From Opitutia bacterium (GTDB lineage Bacteria > Verrucomicrobiota > Verrucomicrobiia > Opitutales > Opitutaceae), in the NCBI GenBank assembly GCA_016217595.1, contig JACRHS010000013.1, forward strand, positions 1 through 37,347: a stretch of DNA of 37,347 nt, written 5' to 3'. Shown one piece after another: positions 1-8,356 of this stretch (within the stretch, counting starts at the first letter, position 1; each line of letters starts with the position of its first letter). The notes beneath the pieces were generated by a model, which made no database searches, was not told the origin of the DNA, and worked only from the letters and a program-made list of their open reading frames with translations. Position numbers and translations under genes: made by a program.

Positions 1-193
1 CCTGCGGACCGGCGACCACCGCAGCAGCAATCTGCGCTTGCTGGTCGGCAGTTAGTTTACGCTTCGGGCCAGCCGCGCCACGGCGCTGCCAGTCGTGAGC
101 GGACTGCCGCCGGACCTTGCGCAACCGCGCCACCTCACTCGGCCCCTTTCCCTGCGCGTATAATTTCGCGGCCTTCATCCGTCGTTGCTCCAT
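1..193 (-). pseudogene. IS630-like transposase, N-terminal part (cut by window edge)
   Basis: Reading leftward from an ATG at 193, the frame is open to the window edge and gives about 64 residues. It begins MEQRRMKAAKLYAQGKGPSE and continues with a helix-turn-helix-like stretch (EVARLRKVRRQSAHDWQRRG) and a PKRKLTADQQAQI segment. This is the usual layout of the N-terminal DNA-binding region of IS630/Tc1-type transposases. The catalytic DDE domain would lie outside the window, so it cannot be said whether the gene is intact. The IS end is expected somewhere between 194 and about 305, where I see no clear terminal repeat. Family assignment is moderately confident. Confidence 0.6.
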
Positions 194-312
194 TGCCCCG
201 TGATAGCGTTGTTTAGCCAGGCCCCAGCGAAACCTCTGTCTGGCTATTATGCGTGATTTAATAGTTATCAATCAGACTTGGGCGTTACGTGGACTGCCCC
301 ATCGGAGGTCAG

Positions 313-870
313 CTAACGCTTCTGTGTCGTCGGCTGGTTCAGATGCTCAGCTGCCAGGAAGAACGATGCAATGTGCAGTGCTTGGCCAAACTCACCGGAG
401 TGAATCATCCGCTTGATTTCAGGCAGGGACATGAATTTGAAGGCGATGTCTTCGGAAATGTCTAACGTGCGGTGGCCGCTATCGTGAAGTTCGCGCGCAA
501 GGTAGCAATGGATCCGATTGGTCTGCCGTGCTGGATTCGCATACATCACGCCAAGCGGGCTCCAGTCCGCAGCCTCGAAGCCGGTCTCTTCCTTTAATTC
601 ACGCTTCGCGGCATTGAGGGGTAACTCATCCTCTTCAGCGGCACCGCACGGTAATTCTGCACAGATCACATTCGTCGCATACCGATACTGTCGCGTCACT
701 AAAACGAGCCCCTGCGAATCGACCGCGACGATGTGAACCCACTCCTTCTCATCCATCACGTAATATGGCGTGATGGTAACCCCGTTGGGTAACAGGCAAT
801 CGTCCGCGTAGAGCGTTAGCCAGCGATCCTTAATCAGTGTGCGCCGGTTCGTTCGTGTCCAGTGCTTCAT
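313..870 (-). CDS. Nudix hydrolase (ADP-ribose pyrophosphatase-like)
   Basis: A 185-residue protein with a complete Nudix box at residues 76-98: G76, E82, then REL-x-EE-x-G ending at F98, fitting GX5EX7REUXEEXGU. The glutamates of the REL-x-EE core bind the divalent metals that drive hydrolysis of a nucleoside diphosphate linked to another moiety. The surrounding layout (WVHIVAVDSQGLVLVTRQYR before the box, YANPARQTNRIHCYLAREL after it) resembles the ADP-ribose/NDP-sugar pyrophosphatase branch; the exact substrate cannot be read from sequence. The start is an ATG at 870. The gene is less GC-rich than pfkB next to it and carries the 9-bp repeat CAGCTAACG at both ends (310-318 and 889-897), so recent acquisition is possible. 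Function class is secure. Confidence 0.88.
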   Translation of the reverse strand: MKHWTRTNRRTLIKDRWLTLYADDCLLPNGVTITPYYVMDEKEWVHIVAVDSQGLVLVTRQYRYATNVICAELPCGAAEEDELPLNAAKRELKEETGFEAADWSPLGVMYANPARQTNRIHCYLARELHDSGHRTLDISEDIAFKFMSLPEIKRMIHSGEFGQALHIASFFLAAEHLNQPTTQKR

Positions 871-929
871 GTTTTGCAGAATCTTGTGCAGCTAACGAAG
901 GGGCATCAGAGGGCTAATTTGCTCAGCGG

Positions 930-1844
930 TCAGGCGGGCAGGCTGTTGTCGCGGGGGAAATCCGCCACGCCGGGGTGGGCGGCGTTGGCGGCGGCGTAGG
1001 GGAGGGCAAATTCCAGCGCGGCGCGCCAACTATATCCGCGTTGCCAGCGGGCGAGCAGCACCGCTGCAAGCAGCACATCGCCGGAGCCGGTGGCGGAGAC
1101 TTCTTGCACGCGGGGCGGGGCGATGTTCGCCGGCGTTTCGCCGCGGGCGGCGTACCAGACCGGGCGCGGGCCGTCGGAGACGATCCACGCCTGCGCGGGC
1201 CAGCGGGCAAGCGCGGCGCGGAGATTGGTTTCGGTGTCGGCGTCGGCGCCCAGCAATGCGCGCAGTTCGTCGGCATTGATTTTCACGAGCGCGACTGGAC
1301 GGGCGACGAGGTCGAGCAATGGCGGGCCGTAGGCGTCGACGACGACGGGCAGGCCGCGTGCCATGGCACGGGCGAGGGCGGCGCGGAAGGGCGAGGCTTC
1401 GGTTGTGGCCCAACCGGGCGAGCTGCCGCAGACGGCGAAGAGGGCGTCGGGCGGGAGCGCGTCCAGGGCTGCGGCGGCGGCGTGCCACGCGGCGGCGTCG
1501 GGTGCGACGTCAGGACTGAAAAACGTGGTCTCCGGCTGGCCGGGCGCGCGGACCACTGTGCCGGTGCGATTGGCGTCGGTTTGCGCAAAGGCGGCAAAGG
1601 GCAGCTCCTGCGCTTGCAACCATGCGCGGCATTCCTCGCCGGTCGGTCCGCCGAGAAAACACCAGGCGGTGGTCGGCGCGCCGAAGCGGCGGAGCATTTT
1701 GGCGACGTTGACGCCCTTGCCGCCGACTTGAAACGAGGCGCGTTGGGCGCGGTGTGTTTTACCCGGCGTCCAAGCGGCGAAATCGAGCGTGCGTTCGGCG
1801 AGGAGGTTGCCGGTGAACGTGTGAAAATGTCGCGCGGGGGTCAT
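930..1844 (-). CDS. PfkB-family sugar kinase (1-phosphofructokinase/tagatose-6-phosphate kinase type)
   Basis: A 304-residue ribokinase-fold kinase. The N-terminal PfkB signature GGKGVNVAKMLRRFG lies at residues 41-55. The C-terminal signature has S-A-T-G-S-G-D with the catalytic Asp at about 256, where the GSGD loop forms the anion hole for phosphoryl transfer. The GGKGVNVA form is typical of the FruK/LacC branch that phosphorylates sugar phosphates, but the substrate is not determined here. The start ATG (1842-1844) overlaps the stop of the upstream MFS gene in an ATGA arrangement, so the two are probably translationally coupled and act on the same sugar. The same frame stays open far upstream, to 3176, because of GC-rich DNA. 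Starting at 1844 gives the proper family length. Confidence 0.87.
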   Translation of the reverse strand: MTPARHFHTFTGNLLAERTLDFAAWTPGKTHRAQRASFQVGGKGVNVAKMLRRFGAPTTAWCFLGGPTGEECRAWLQAQELPFAAFAQTDANRTGTVVRAPGQPETTFFSPDVAPDAAAWHAAAAALDALPPDALFAVCGSSPGWATTEASPFRAALARAMARGLPVVVDAYGPPLLDLVARPVALVKINADELRALLGADADTETNLRAALARWPAQAWIVSDGPRPVWYAARGETPANIAPPRVQEVSATGSGDVLLAAVLLARWQRGYSWRAALEFALPYAAANAAHPGVADFPRDNSLPA

Positions 1845-3244
1845 TTTTTCGTCGGCGCCCGGTAGAAGATGTAATCGGTGAGGAAGCTCAGGCCGAAGAT
1901 GCCGCTGAGGGTGCGGATGCTGCGCATCGCGCCGACAAGGCTGGTGAAATTGCTGGCCTGCGGTTCGCGCAGCCGCAGCAGCAGTGTGATCCCCAAAATC
2001 GCGAGCACCGGCTGGACGAGGAAACAGACATGGTAAACCGCCAGCGTGTGGCCCGGCCAGTGTTGCAAGGCCCAACTCAGCGCCATGCCGCCGAGCACGG
2101 GCGCGATGGCGGCGACGAGCGAGGTGATCGCGAGGTTGACGCCGATGGCGAGATTCTTGGCCTCCACCGGGATCACTTTCAGCAGCAGCGTGAATTGGCC
2201 GAGCATGAAGCCGGCGCTGGTGGTGCCGCCCCAAAGCCACATGGCGTAGGACAGGTTGCGGTTGTCGGGCGTGAGGAAACACCAGAGGAAATTTTGCCCC
2301 TGCCAGAGGATGAGCGAGAAGGCCATGACGGCCTTGTTGCCGTAGCGGTCGAGCAGCCGGCCCCACGCGGGCATCGAGAGACCGCCGCCGAGGGCGCTGA
2401 GCGTGGAGAAGAGGCCCAGATCCAGCGCGGAGAAGTGGAGCTGCTCGAAAAGAAACACGATGTAGAACGGGCCAAACGCGTTGGCGGCGAAAAACCACAC
2501 CGAGCCAAACGCGATGAAGAGCAGCAGGGCCGGGTCGGCTCGCAGGACCGCCAGTTGCTCGCGTAGCGGCAGTTTGGTGACGTGATGGCGCGGCGGCCGC
2601 GGCGTGGGTGAGGCCCAGATCAGATAAAGGCTGTACAACCGCAGCAGTACCGCCGCGCCGATGATGGCTTGAAACGCCGGCATGGCATAATCCCAGCGGG
2701 CGAGTGTCCAGCCGGCCCCGAGGAGGAAGATCAGCACGGAGAACTGCAGCCAGCCGTTGCGCCGTCCGAAATATTTGCCGCGGACGCGGCCGGGCACCCA
2801 CTCTTGAATCCAGGCATTCCACGCCACGCCGGCGAGCGCGCCGCACATGCTGGTGACGAAAAACCACAGTTCCAACCAGTGCCCGGTGGCGGTGGGGTTG
2901 TGGCGCGGCAGAAATGGCAGAAGCAGTCCGAGCGCGGCCCAGCTCACGGTCGCTCCCGCCGCCCCGATGACGGAGATCACCTGGGGCGATCGCCAGCGCG
3001 CGATGAAGGGCGAGATGAAAATCTGGAGAAAATTGCAGGCAAACGGGATGGCCGTGAGCACGCCGATGGTCGTCTTGGGCAGCTCCAGTGCCTTGGCGAA
3101 AAAGGCGGCGAGAAAAACGTTCACCGGCTGCGACATCTGCACGATGGGCGTGGCGACCAACCCGTCGATGCTGCACATGCGAAAGGCGCGACGGAGGCTG
3201 GCTTTGCGCTGGGCGGGACCGGAGCTCGGCGTTGTTGCGTTCAC
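1841..3244 (-). CDS. Major facilitator superfamily transporter
   Basis: A 467-residue polytopic inner-membrane protein with about 12 hydrophobic segments. Visible ones include SQPVNVFLAAFFAKALEL, GVLTAIPFACNFLQIFI, LLLFIAFGSVWFFAANAFGP and LVAAIAPVLGGMALSWAL. The central loop (SPTPRPPRHHVTKLPLREQL) divides two six-helix halves, as in MFS permeases. The substrate is unknown; coupling to a PfkB kinase by a 4-bp overlap suggests a sugar or sugar derivative. The longest frame begins with GTG at 3244, 26 bp from the divergent glycosylase gene; an ATG at 3178 is possible but would remove part of the cytoplasmic N-terminus. The short divergent gap must hold both promoters, or they overlap the coding ends. 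Confidence 0.85.
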   Translation of the reverse strand: MNATTPSSGPAQRKASLRRAFRMCSIDGLVATPIVQMSQPVNVFLAAFFAKALELPKTTIGVLTAIPFACNFLQIFISPFIARWRSPQVISVIGAAGATVSWAALGLLLPFLPRHNPTATGHWLELWFFVTSMCGALAGVAWNAWIQEWVPGRVRGKYFGRRNGWLQFSVLIFLLGAGWTLARWDYAMPAFQAIIGAAVLLRLYSLYLIWASPTPRPPRHHVTKLPLREQLAVLRADPALLLFIAFGSVWFFAANAFGPFYIVFLFEQLHFSALDLGLFSTLSALGGGLSMPAWGRLLDRYGNKAVMAFSLILWQGQNFLWCFLTPDNRNLSYAMWLWGGTTSAGFMLGQFTLLLKVIPVEAKNLAIGVNLAITSLVAAIAPVLGGMALSWALQHWPGHTLAVYHVCFLVQPVLAILGITLLLRLREPQASNFTSLVGAMRSIRTLSGIFGLSFLTDYIFYRAPTKK

Positions 3245-3270
3245 GTGATTAGAACGTCACATGACATGCG

Positions 3271-3837
3271 ATGGGACGGCTTATTCAAGCGAAAGAACTC
3301 CAGGGTAAAAATACGGTTGCATTCGCCAGACGGTTACTTGGCTGCGCGCTGGTGCGGACGCTGGCCGACGGCCGGCAGGAGCGCCATCTGATCGCGGAGA
3401 CGGAGGCGTACAATGGCTGGGAGGACCGCGCCAGCCACGCCAGCCGCGGACGCACGCCGCGCAATGCTCCGATGTTTGCCGCTGGCGGCATCTGGTACGT
3501 TTACCTGTGCTACGGCGTGCACGAGATGCTCAACCTCGTCACCGGGCCGGAGGGTTTTCCGGCGGCGGTGCTGATCCGCGGCGTGACGGGTATCACCGGT
3601 CCGGGGCGGTTGACCAAGGCGCTCGGGATTGACCGCCAGCTCAACGGTGCGCCGGTCGCGCCGGCGAGCGGGCTGCATTTGGAGGAAAGTGTGACGGTGC
3701 CGGCGCGGTGGATTCAGCGTACACCGCGCATCGGTGTGGATTACGCCGGTCCGGAGTGGGCGGGAAAACTGTGGCGTTTCCGCGTCGATGCGGAGCGGCT
3801 GCTGAAGTTGGCAGCGGAGAAAAGCGCTCGCGGCTGA
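3271..3837 (+). CDS. mpg: DNA-3-methyladenine glycosylase (AAG/MPG family)
   Basis: A 188-residue base-excision repair enzyme of the AAG family, which removes alkylated purines (3-methyladenine, hypoxanthine) from DNA. The family core is clear: IAETEAYNG at residues 41-49, with Glu45 matching the catalytic glutamate and Tyr47 the intercalating tyrosine of the human enzyme (by family knowledge). It is followed by D-x-A-S-H-A-S-R-G-R-T-P-R-N at 52-65, GGIWYVYLCYG at 72-82, and a late I-G-V-D-Y-A motif. Length is normal for bacterial members. The ATG at 3271 is used. It is divergent from the MFS gene and converges on the beta-galactosidase, with only 10 bp between the stops. Confidence 0.93.
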   Translation: MGRLIQAKELQGKNTVAFARRLLGCALVRTLADGRQERHLIAETEAYNGWEDRASHASRGRTPRNAPMFAAGGIWYVYLCYGVHEMLNLVTGPEGFPAAVLIRGVTGITGPGRLTKALGIDRQLNGAPVAPASGLHLEESVTVPARWIQRTPRIGVDYAGPEWAGKLWRFRVDAERLLKLAAEKSARG

Positions 3838-3847
3838 ACCTGCCCGG

Positions 3848-6682
3848 TTACGGCGAACCGAAGGTGAAGTGCACGGTGGCGCGTTGCATGCCGTGGACCA
3901 CCGGTGTCTGCGATTGCGGGCCGAGTTGGTCGGTGGATTTGAATTTGTCGCGCATCGCCGGAATCACGTCGAGCAACGCGAGGCCGAGCGGCGGCAGGTC
4001 AAGCAATCCATCAATGCCCATCTGCGGTCGGTAGAGGCCGAAGAACGGCGCGCCGGATTCGCGTGCAACGCCGATGGAGCCGGCGGTCGTTTCGAGCATG
4101 AGCCAATGCCAGTCGGCGAAGTAGCCCTTGAACTCTGGATACGCATAGGTTTGGCCCGGGATCGGGTCGTTGAAGGCGGTTTGCCAGACATCGAGCACGC
4201 CGCCCTCGCGCCGGTTTTGCCAGGCGCGGTATGGGCCGCGACCGAGCCAGCGCTTCGCGCGTACCTGACTTTCGGCCAGATCGAAATTCACGCCGAGCAC
4301 GTCGACGGCGCCATCGAACGCGTACTCGTAATCGAGTTGGACAGCTCCGTCGGGAGCGATGCGCCAGAGCGTGCTGCGGAGGCCGCCGTCGTAACGCGCC
4401 TCGACGATCACAGAGGCGTTTTCGGTGCGTGCGGTGAGCGCGGTCAGGCGGGGGGCGGCGGCGAGATTACGGTACTGGCGGTTTTCGCGTTTGTAGGCGA
4501 TCAGACGCGGGCCCTGGCCCAATGCCAGCGATTGCCCGCCTGTCGTCACGGAGGCGAGTTCGCCGGTTGCGCGGTCGAACTCCAGCGCCAGTTTGCCCGC
4601 GACGATTTGCAGGCGCGTTGGTGTTTCGCGTACGGTCGCTAGTGCGACGGATGGTCCCGGTGCACGCCGACTAAATTCGCGGCTGGATTTCCAGCTCCAC
4701 GACCAGGTCCAGAGCCACTGTCCCTCGGGGTTTTTTGGCGTGACGTATAGCGCGTCGGCATCGCGCCAGCCGTCGGGCAACGGCAGGGAAAGTTCGCCGG
4801 AGGCTCCGGGCCGCACTGCGGGGCCTGCGACTTCGCCATGCGCGACGACCGTATGGCCGGTGCCTGTGTTGTCGGGGCGGGCGAAGCGCACCAGCGACCA
4901 CTCCAACCGGCATTGAGCGAGCGAGGTGAAATTGTAGTCGTTCTCCAAGATCAGGCGGCCGGAGAAATCCGCGGGCAGCGTCGCGCCTGGTGCGACGATT
5001 TGCACTGGCGACCAGATTTCCTGCACGGTGAAGAAGCTCCCTTCTTTATCGCGGTGCGGACCGACAATGCCATCGGGCGCAAGGTTGCCGGCGTTGTCGA
5101 TGCGGCCGTTTTGATCGGTGCGCACGACGCCTTCATCGGTGAGCACCCAGAAGAAGCCGCCCGCGCAGACCGGACTGCGCCGCATCACGGTCCAAAAATC
5201 GCGCAGCCCCGCGCCGATGCCGCCATCGTAGAGCCCGTGTAGAAATTCCGTCGGCATGAAAATATCGGGGCCGGCGCACAACTGCTGCAGCTGTGCGTAC
5301 GACGGATAGTGTTTGGTGGTGATGCCGCGAAAAAGTTCCCACGGGTGGAGCACCGGGCGGCGCTGCGGATCCCAGCGGGAGAATTCGTCGTCATTGGCGG
5401 TGTTCCAGCCGCCCTCGTTGCCGTTGTCCCAAAACAGGATGCTCGGGTGATTAGCATCGCGCCGCACGATTTGGCCGATGAGGCGTGCGCCGGTCGGCGT
5501 GTCGTAGCTGCCCTGCCAGCCGGCGAGCTCGTTGAGCACGTAGAGTCCGAGTTCGTCGCATGCGGCGAGAAAGTCGGGATCGGGCGGATAATGCGACATG
5601 CGCACCGCATTCATGTTGGTCGCCTTGATCAGGCGGGCGTCGTCGTAACAGATGCGCCGGCTGAGTGTGCGTCCGGTCTCGGGCCAGAAGCTATGGCGAT
5701 TGATGCCTTTGATCAGCAGCTTCTGACCGTTGAGATAAAATCCGTCGCCGGGGCGCACCTCCAGCGTGCGAAAACCGAAACGCTCCGTGATCGTGTGCTG
5801 AGCAGTGCCGCCCAAGTTTAGCGTGAAACGCACGCGGTACAGCCGCGGCGTCTCGGCGGTCCAGAGCGCGGGGTCGGTCAGACGCGTTCGCACGGAGACT
5901 TCTTTGGCCCCGGCGGGCAGCGCGGTCGCGAATGGTGCGCCGCAGGGTTGATCGTGGACGTCGAGGAGTTGCGTTTGGATTTCGCCGGCGGATGGTGCGG
6001 GAGCAGCGAGGTGCACAGCGGCGGCGAACGTCCCATCGGCGCGTGCATTGATGGCGGTCCACTCGATGGCTTGGCGCGGGCGCGCTTCGAGCCAGACCGG
6101 GCGGAAAATGCCGCCGAAGTTCCAGTAATCGCCGATGCGCTCGGCGCGATTCACGCTCTCATTGGCGGATTGCTTGCTGACGGTGACATCGAGCCGATGG
6201 CGGGCGCCGGGGCGCACGAGTGTAGTGATGTCGTAATGGAACCGGTAGAAACCGCCCTGGTGCACGGGGCCGGCGGATTGGCCGTCGATCCAGACCTCGG
6301 TGTCGGTCATCGCGCCCTCGAAAACGAGCCGCACGGTGCGACCCTGCCAGTCAGCGGGCACAGTGAACTCGGTGCGGTATTTGCCCTGTTCGTCGGCGGG
6401 GGCAGGCGTGGACGGTTGCCCTTTTTTCGGGCGGTGATGCATCCCGTAATTGTAGGTGCCGAAACCTTCCTGCTCCCAGCACGAGGGCACGCGGATTTGC
6501 GTCCACTCGCCGCTGCGCCGGCCGCCGGTGCAGAAGAAATCCCAGAGCACGGCATCGTCGGCTCCAGTGCCGGAGAGATAGCGAATTTGCGTTTCGGTGG
6601 ACGCGGCGGCGAGTGTCAGCGCGGCCAACGCGAGCCAACTGCCGAGCGACAATGAAAGGAAGCGGGCAACCGGAAAGCGCAT
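3848..6682 (-). CDS. Secreted glycoside hydrolase family 2 beta-galactosidase
   Basis: A 944-residue protein with an N-terminal signal peptide (RFLSLSLGSWLALAALTLAAAS, cleavage near residue 28), so probably periplasmic or exported. Domain order follows GH2: sugar-binding jelly roll (about 60-205, with YNYGMHHRP and a W-I-D-G segment), immunoglobulin-like domain (about 210-320), TIM barrel (about 325-610) starting at NGQKLLIKGINRH, then a C-terminal beta-galactosidase small-chain-like region. Predicted acid/base is Glu423 in GNEGGWN and the nucleophile Glu479 in PTEFLHG. It hydrolyses terminal beta-galactosides or related beta-glycosides; other GH2 activities cannot be excluded. It stands alone on the minus strand, converging with the glycosylase gene. 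Sugars released could feed the MFS/PfkB pair nearby, which is inference. Confidence 0.9.
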   Translation of the reverse strand: MRFPVARFLSLSLGSWLALAALTLAAASTETQIRYLSGTGADDAVLWDFFCTGGRRSGEWTQIRVPSCWEQEGFGTYNYGMHHRPKKGQPSTPAPADEQGKYRTEFTVPADWQGRTVRLVFEGAMTDTEVWIDGQSAGPVHQGGFYRFHYDITTLVRPGARHRLDVTVSKQSANESVNRAERIGDYWNFGGIFRPVWLEARPRQAIEWTAINARADGTFAAAVHLAAPAPSAGEIQTQLLDVHDQPCGAPFATALPAGAKEVSVRTRLTDPALWTAETPRLYRVRFTLNLGGTAQHTITERFGFRTLEVRPGDGFYLNGQKLLIKGINRHSFWPETGRTLSRRICYDDARLIKATNMNAVRMSHYPPDPDFLAACDELGLYVLNELAGWQGSYDTPTGARLIGQIVRRDANHPSILFWDNGNEGGWNTANDDEFSRWDPQRRPVLHPWELFRGITTKHYPSYAQLQQLCAGPDIFMPTEFLHGLYDGGIGAGLRDFWTVMRRSPVCAGGFFWVLTDEGVVRTDQNGRIDNAGNLAPDGIVGPHRDKEGSFFTVQEIWSPVQIVAPGATLPADFSGRLILENDYNFTSLAQCRLEWSLVRFARPDNTGTGHTVVAHGEVAGPAVRPGASGELSLPLPDGWRDADALYVTPKNPEGQWLWTWSWSWKSSREFSRRAPGPSVALATVRETPTRLQIVAGKLALEFDRATGELASVTTGGQSLALGQGPRLIAYKRENRQYRNLAAAPRLTALTARTENASVIVEARYDGGLRSTLWRIAPDGAVQLDYEYAFDGAVDVLGVNFDLAESQVRAKRWLGRGPYRAWQNRREGGVLDVWQTAFNDPIPGQTYAYPEFKGYFADWHWLMLETTAGSIGVARESGAPFFGLYRPQMGIDGLLDLPPLGLALLDVIPAMRDKFKSTDQLGPQSQTPVVHGMQRATVHFTFGSP

Positions 6683-6733
6683 GCTGGCACCGAAGCGACA
6701 ACCCTCGCGCGGCGCAAGGCTGGCGCGGCGAGA

Positions 6734-7399
6734 CTATGCGGGCACCGCGTGTCGGACGGAGTGGTGGCGGTAGATGGTGCGCAGGGCGCCGTTGTCGCGT
6801 TGGAAGGTTATGCCGTCGAGAAATTCCAGCCAGCCCGCCTCTTCGTGACGCACGCCGAGGGCGATTTCGCGCAAAACCATGGTGTTCCAGTCGTGCGAAA
6901 CATGGAGATCGAGCCGACGTCCGCCATCCGACGTGCGCAAACCGTCGGCGAAGTAGGCGATATAATCAGCCGCGAGTGCCGCCGCGGGGCGGATCACGCG
7001 TGGGTCAACTTGCTGCGCCAACCACAGACGCAAAAATGCTTCGCCATGCAGTACGGTCAGCCGCGCGGTCTCTTCTTCGTCGATGATGAAGCTCACACCG
7101 AGCAGGTCCTGTGCGCCGCGCCACTCCACGGCCAGACCGTTCGCACTGGCCCCGCGGGCGATGGCTTCCGCCGTTTGCTGACAACGTTTCACCGGGCTGT
7201 GGTGCAGCCGCAGGCGGCTAAATCCGGTGAGCTTGCCGCCAAACGCCTCGGCGTCGCGAAACCCTTGCGGCGTGAGCTCGATGGTCGTCGCCGTGCGCGG
7301 ATCCGTGATCGGGAAGCGCGCGGCATGGCGAAGCATGACGGCGGCGTCCGTGGTGGCGTCGAGTTGCGCGAGGGTGTGAAGGAGAGCTTGACCGTACAT
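6734..7399 (-). CDS. Histidine phosphatase superfamily protein
   Basis: A 221-residue protein of the histidine phosphatase superfamily, acid-phosphatase-like branch. The catalytic R-H-x-x-R motif is MLRHAARFP, with His25 as the phospho-acceptor between Arg24 and Arg28. HHSPVKRCQQTAE supplies the second conserved arginine region, and LHVSHDWN carries the second catalytic histidine at about 169 followed by the usual acid. A longer frame starts at a TTG at 7438; the ATG at 7399 is preferred because it puts the RHxxR motif at the normal distance from the N-terminus. There is no signal peptide, so it is probably cytosolic. The substrate is unknown. It follows the GT9 gene by 54 bp on the same strand and may be cotranscribed. 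Confidence 0.8.
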   Translation of the reverse strand: MYGQALLHTLAQLDATTDAAVMLRHAARFPITDPRTATTIELTPQGFRDAEAFGGKLTGFSRLRLHHSPVKRCQQTAEAIARGASANGLAVEWRGAQDLLGVSFIIDEEETARLTVLHGEAFLRLWLAQQVDPRVIRPAAALAADYIAYFADGLRTSDGGRRLDLHVSHDWNTMVLREIALGVRHEEAGWLEFLDGITFQRDNGALRTIYRHHSVRHAVPA

Positions 7400-7453
7400 G
7401 AAGGGCACGAATCCGGCCGGCGCGCGCCGATTTGGCAATGCGAACTTTTACGG

Positions 7454-8356
7454 TTAAACCGCGTCGGTGCACGATGGAGAGTCTAGTCGGACGCGAGCGG
7501 CCATGAAAACCTCCTCAACGGTGAGCGTCGCTAGCTCGTTGGTGCGTCGCAACACGTGGACATGCTCGCCGGGCGGAGCCCAAATTTCCGGTGCGGTGGG
7601 GCCGAAGAGCAGCACGCAACACGTGCCGACAGCTGCGGCGAGATGGCTGACGCCGGAATCGTGGCCGAGAAACAGCCGGCTGGCCGCGACGCGTGCGGCG
7701 AGTTCCGGCAACGGCAGGTTTTGCACCACGGTGCCATAGGTCGCGAGCGCGGTGACTGCCGCGGAATCGGCTTCGCCACCGACGATCAGCAGCGGCGATT
7801 GTGTTTGCAGGCGGGAACAGAGCTCGGCCCAGCGCGTCAGAGGCCAGTTTTTCTGGGGCGAGCCGCTGCCCGGATGGATGGCGATGGGCGCAGCGGTAGC
7901 GGGCGCGAACAGCCCGGGCGAGGGAAGTGCGAGGCGCGAGCGGAAATCATCCGTGGCCAGCCCAAGCGGGCGCAGTGCGGCGCAGTAATGCCGGGCCGCG
8001 GGGGCGACAGTTGGCATCGCGGCGCCAGAGAGAAAAACTTGCCCGGCGCGCGTGGGAAACCGGCGGGCGATTTCGCTCTCGGGGTCGGGCCAGAAGTTCA
8101 CCACGAGATCGAATGTGGCCAGCCACGCAGCGAGATCGCTCGGAAGCGGCGCAGAGTCATAGAGCGCAGCCCAGCGCGCTTCGTGTTGTGAGTGGACCGA
8201 GTGGAGATAACCGCCGAGTTGTCCGAGGGCGGCGGCGCGGGCGTTGCCGACGAGGACGATCTCTGCGTCAGGCCAGCGCGCGCGCAGCAATCCCAGCATC
8301 GGAAGCGTGACAATAAAATCCCCCAACGCGCCGCCGCGCAGTACCAACACCTTCAT
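7454..8356 (-). CDS. Glycosyltransferase family 9 (heptosyltransferase-like)
   Basis: A 300-residue GT-B fold protein of CAZy family GT9, which holds the ADP-heptose:LPS heptosyltransferases. Hallmarks are the N-terminal RGGALGDFIVTLPML loop (residues 6-20), IHPGSGSPQKNWP at the start of the C-terminal domain, and FLGHDSGVSHLAAAVG near the C-terminus, the donor-binding D-S-G-x-x-H-x-A motif. It probably adds a sugar to lipopolysaccharide core or another envelope glycan on the cytoplasmic face. The donor need not be ADP-heptose, since no heptose biosynthesis gene is in view. The ATG start at 8356 overlaps the stop of the DUF3108 gene by 4 bp, implying coupling and a shared envelope role. Confidence 0.87.
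   Translation of the reverse strand: MKVLVLRGGALGDFIVTLPMLGLLRARWPDAEIVLVGNARAAALGQLGGYLHSVHSQHEARWAALYDSAPLPSDLAAWLATFDLVVNFWPDPESEIARRFPTRAGQVFLSGAAMPTVAPAARHYCAALRPLGLATDDFRSRLALPSPGLFAPATAAPIAIHPGSGSPQKNWPLTRWAELCSRLQTQSPLLIVGGEADSAAVTALATYGTVVQNLPLPELAARVAASRLFLGHDSGVSHLAAAVGTCCVLLFGPTAPEIWAPPGEHVHVLRRTNELATLTVEEVFMAARVRLDSPSCTDAV

Noticed and set aside
283..318. GCGTTA/TAACGC inverted repeat beside the Nudix gene, considered as an attC
   Set aside because: The order of the cores is reversed (GTTA first, TAAC second) compared with a real attC, and there is no internal stem. Only the flanking repeat itself is reported.
930..3176. A 748-codon frame that would fuse the transporter region to the PfkB kinase
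   Set aside because: Only the part after 1844 resembles a protein family. The rest is an out-of-frame shadow of the MFS gene rich in Arg, His and Ala.
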